A stretch of DNA of 64,000 nucleotides from Cruorifilaria tuberocauda. Lineage: Eukaryota; Nematoda; Chromadorea; Rhabditida; Onchocercidae. This document shows, piece by piece, positions 62,301 through 64,000 of the stretch. The position numbers and the translations under genes are program-made. The notes beneath the pieces were generated by a model, which had not been told where the DNA came from, did no database searches, and was given only the letters and a program-made list of their open reading frames with translations. The DNA lies in contig JABVXU010000055.1 of NCBI GenBank assembly GCA_013365365.1, forward strand, positions 47,501-111,500. The letters are read 5' to 3'. The number at the start of each line of letters is the position of its first letter. Within the stretch, counting starts at the first letter, position 1.

Positions 62301-63939
62301 ATATGGTTTGTCTTCGTATGAATGTCGGGAGTGTGGTTGCAAATAGTACACAATATTTCAAGTGTTGGAAATGTTCAATTCAGTTTCGGTTTCATGTTTT
62401 CCATTTTTTCTTTCGATTTAATTTTTGCAAAGAATTTTTAAAAAGTGAATTTTGTGTGCTTTACAGTTCTCATCGGACCCTTTCCTCTGGTCACACTCCA
62501 GTTTTCCGTCATTCAGCGTCACTGATCAATGATTTAATGATTATTATTGGTGGGAATGTACATAATGAGTCATCGTCACGCATTCAAGAATGCTATTCTG
62601 GTGATATCCAGGCATATGATATTGGTTTGTTTGTTGCTTTTTTGTTTATTACTCAAAATTACTTCTGTCTGAATTTACTAGCATTTCTAAAAATTTGTCC
62701 TGGATAGTATTTGCTATTTCTTGCTTTCTTTATGGCTTTTCTTGTGGGACACTGGGTCATACGTTTGTTTTCTACTGAAAATTTTATTCTAGGCAATTTC
62801 GCTGTTTGTTTAAGGTAATGAGGATATTCTAGGTTGTGATACTTGGTTTTCATTATCAAGTAATAATTTATCATTTTTGCAACGTTATGGGCATTCAACT
62901 ATGGTCACGAAACATAATATTTTTGTCATTGGTGGTTTTAATGGTGTAATGCTGTCAGATGTTGTTAAATTTACCCCAGGTCATTGCTTGAATTCATTTT
63001 TATCAGTTTGAACTGGGTAAAAATTATATCAAATTTGGAATTTCTCAAATCTGTTCATCGTATTTTACGGAAACAATACAGCGTAAAATTAAAAACAATG
63101 TTTGTAGCTGAATGTGGTGGCTTAAAACGGCCAGATGATTGTCGTAACATGAGAGAAGGCGTACGTTGCATTTTTCACGCTGGAAAATGCAAATCTGTGC
63201 AACGCGATGTGTCATATGCTCATTCATTTTTATCATATGTGAAAAACGAAGATCCAAAAGAGGAACAGAAGTGTCCTATTAGTTGGAGAAAGTGAGTTTA
63301 TTACAATTATTGTTCTGCAAGATAAAGCTCGGTGAATAGTTTATTCTTGCTTTGGAAAATATTATTCTTCCGTCGGCGACGAATTCAGCATTATCAACAT
63401 TCAGCCGGTTGTTGATACCTCCAATTCCAGGCTGATCTTCCGTATGATTATTGAATAACTTTATGACTATTCCGAATAATCATGCCTGTGTCTTCTCGAT
63501 TTTGCTTGGTTATTCTGAAATATCTCTCCTGCCATGCATTGTTCCTATTATTCATCATATGTTGATAAACATATGTCCAGTGAATGTTGCAGGACTTCGT
63601 TTATTTAATTTATAGGGAGTCGTGCCGGTTTACTTCACTTTTGAATTATATTTTTAATTCAACTTGCTTACAGGTCAGCTTCGTGGTGCAGCGAAGAAAA
63701 GGATTGCGTAGCATGTACGGCTGTAGAAGGATGTAGTTGGTGTCACTGGAGTCGTGAATGCGTTTCTGATAATTTATGTAAAGATCGGACGAATCCAGTG
63801 GCGAAATCTGATGCTTGTCCGAAGGATGAAGAACCACGACCATGCTTCTTCGCTGCTGAGTGTTATGCTTGCAAAAAATTAAGGCACTGTAGTTGGTTTC
63901 TAATGAAGGATTCCAAATGGAAATGTGTTAACAATTATG
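59349..63939 (+). CDS. tag-53: attractin homologue (5' part; gene continues past the window)
   Basis: Eleven exons: 59349-59422, 59656-59787, 59874-60074, 60336-60640, 60996-61249, 61394-61631, 61960-62152, 62467-62624, 62815-62979, 63108-63291 and 63674-63939. All join in frame and give 723 residues before the last donor. A signal peptide (MGAALWAAMFLHAS) is followed by an EGF domain (NCDNKPCYQGKC, GWGGVQCDRCHGR), a CUB domain at about 69-165 (LLTDGPRNYSS, ECSWDHLYIYDG), a second EGF region (CPNNCTSNGKCTDGICEC), five or six kelch repeats at about 237-573 (RASHTAILVND, FGGVIDE, RFGHSLVAY, RYGHSTMVTK) and Cys-rich PSI repeats (CVACTAVEGCSWC). EGF-CUB-EGF-kelch-PSI is the attractin order, not that of MEGF8. 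Attractin is a type I membrane or secreted protein linked to melanocortin signalling and ubiquitination in mammals; C. elegans has one homologue, TAG-53. The C-type lectin, laminin-EGF and transmembrane parts would lie beyond 64,000. Confidence 0.93.
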
Positions 63940-64000
63940 GTTTGTAATTTTTTTGTCTCCTTTTTTATATTTAGAGGATTTACTTAATTGTTTAGCGCTA

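Noticed and set aside
1..64000. tRNA, rRNA, spliced-leader RNA, known microRNAs and CRISPR
   Set aside because: I looked for T-arm signatures, common microRNA seeds such as let-7 and lin-4, and regular spaced repeats, and saw none; a covariance-model search would be needed to exclude them fully.

Overview
This window is AT-rich animal DNA with short exons, GT-AG introns, T-rich acceptors of the TTTTCAG type and long gene-poor stretches. A ground-like (GRL) cuticle-type protein, an FMRFamide-like neuropeptide precursor, likely trans-splice acceptors just upstream of start codons and a nematode-type Pao/BEL retroelement relic all point to a nematode. The base composition and gene structure would suit a filarial or other spirurid worm, but the species cannot be read from the sequence. 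It is not bacterial: there are no operons with ribosome binding sites, no CRISPR arrays and no recognisable tRNA or rRNA.

Layout. 0.2-0.55 kb: 3' end of an unrecognised plus-strand gene. 3.0-5.8 kb: a secreted Pro/Cys-rich ground-like protein in two exons separated by a 2.1 kb intron. 7.3-16.9 kb: a compact housekeeping block with nucleosome assembly protein NAP-1 (7 exons), a small convergent minus-strand gene, a LINES/LINS1-family protein (6 exons) and an SR-type RNA-binding protein (6 exons). 17-35 kb: about 18 kb of very AT-rich DNA with no recognisable gene but several exon-like islands. 35.1-38.4 kb, minus strand: UBXN6/UBXD1, the PUB-UBX adaptor of p97/VCP (9 exons). 38.4-47.5 kb: mostly noncoding, with exon-like islands at 41.3-44.6 kb. 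47.6-48.6 kb: an FLP neuropeptide precursor in two exons. 50.1-53.0 kb: a set of minus-strand exon-like segments that may be an undescribed gene. 53.7-57.8 kb: a decayed, internally truncated Pao/BEL LTR retrotransposon. 59.3 kb to the window end: the 5' part of an attractin gene (EGF-CUB-EGF-kelch-PSI), cut by the window edge.

The main gene models were assembled by eye. For NAP-1, LINES, SR, UBXN6, FLP, GRL and attractin, every exon junction keeps the reading frame and uses GT/AG sites, which is strong internal support. Homology calls rest on recognised motifs, not on a search. The genes are unrelated neighbours: chromatin assembly, RNA processing, protein quality control, neuropeptide signalling, cuticle or glia-type secretion, and cell-surface or secreted attractin. 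The strongest candidates for something new are the uncharacterised exon sets at 50.1-53.0 kb and 41.3-44.6 kb, and the neuropeptide precursor whose second peptide has lost its amidation and cleavage signals.
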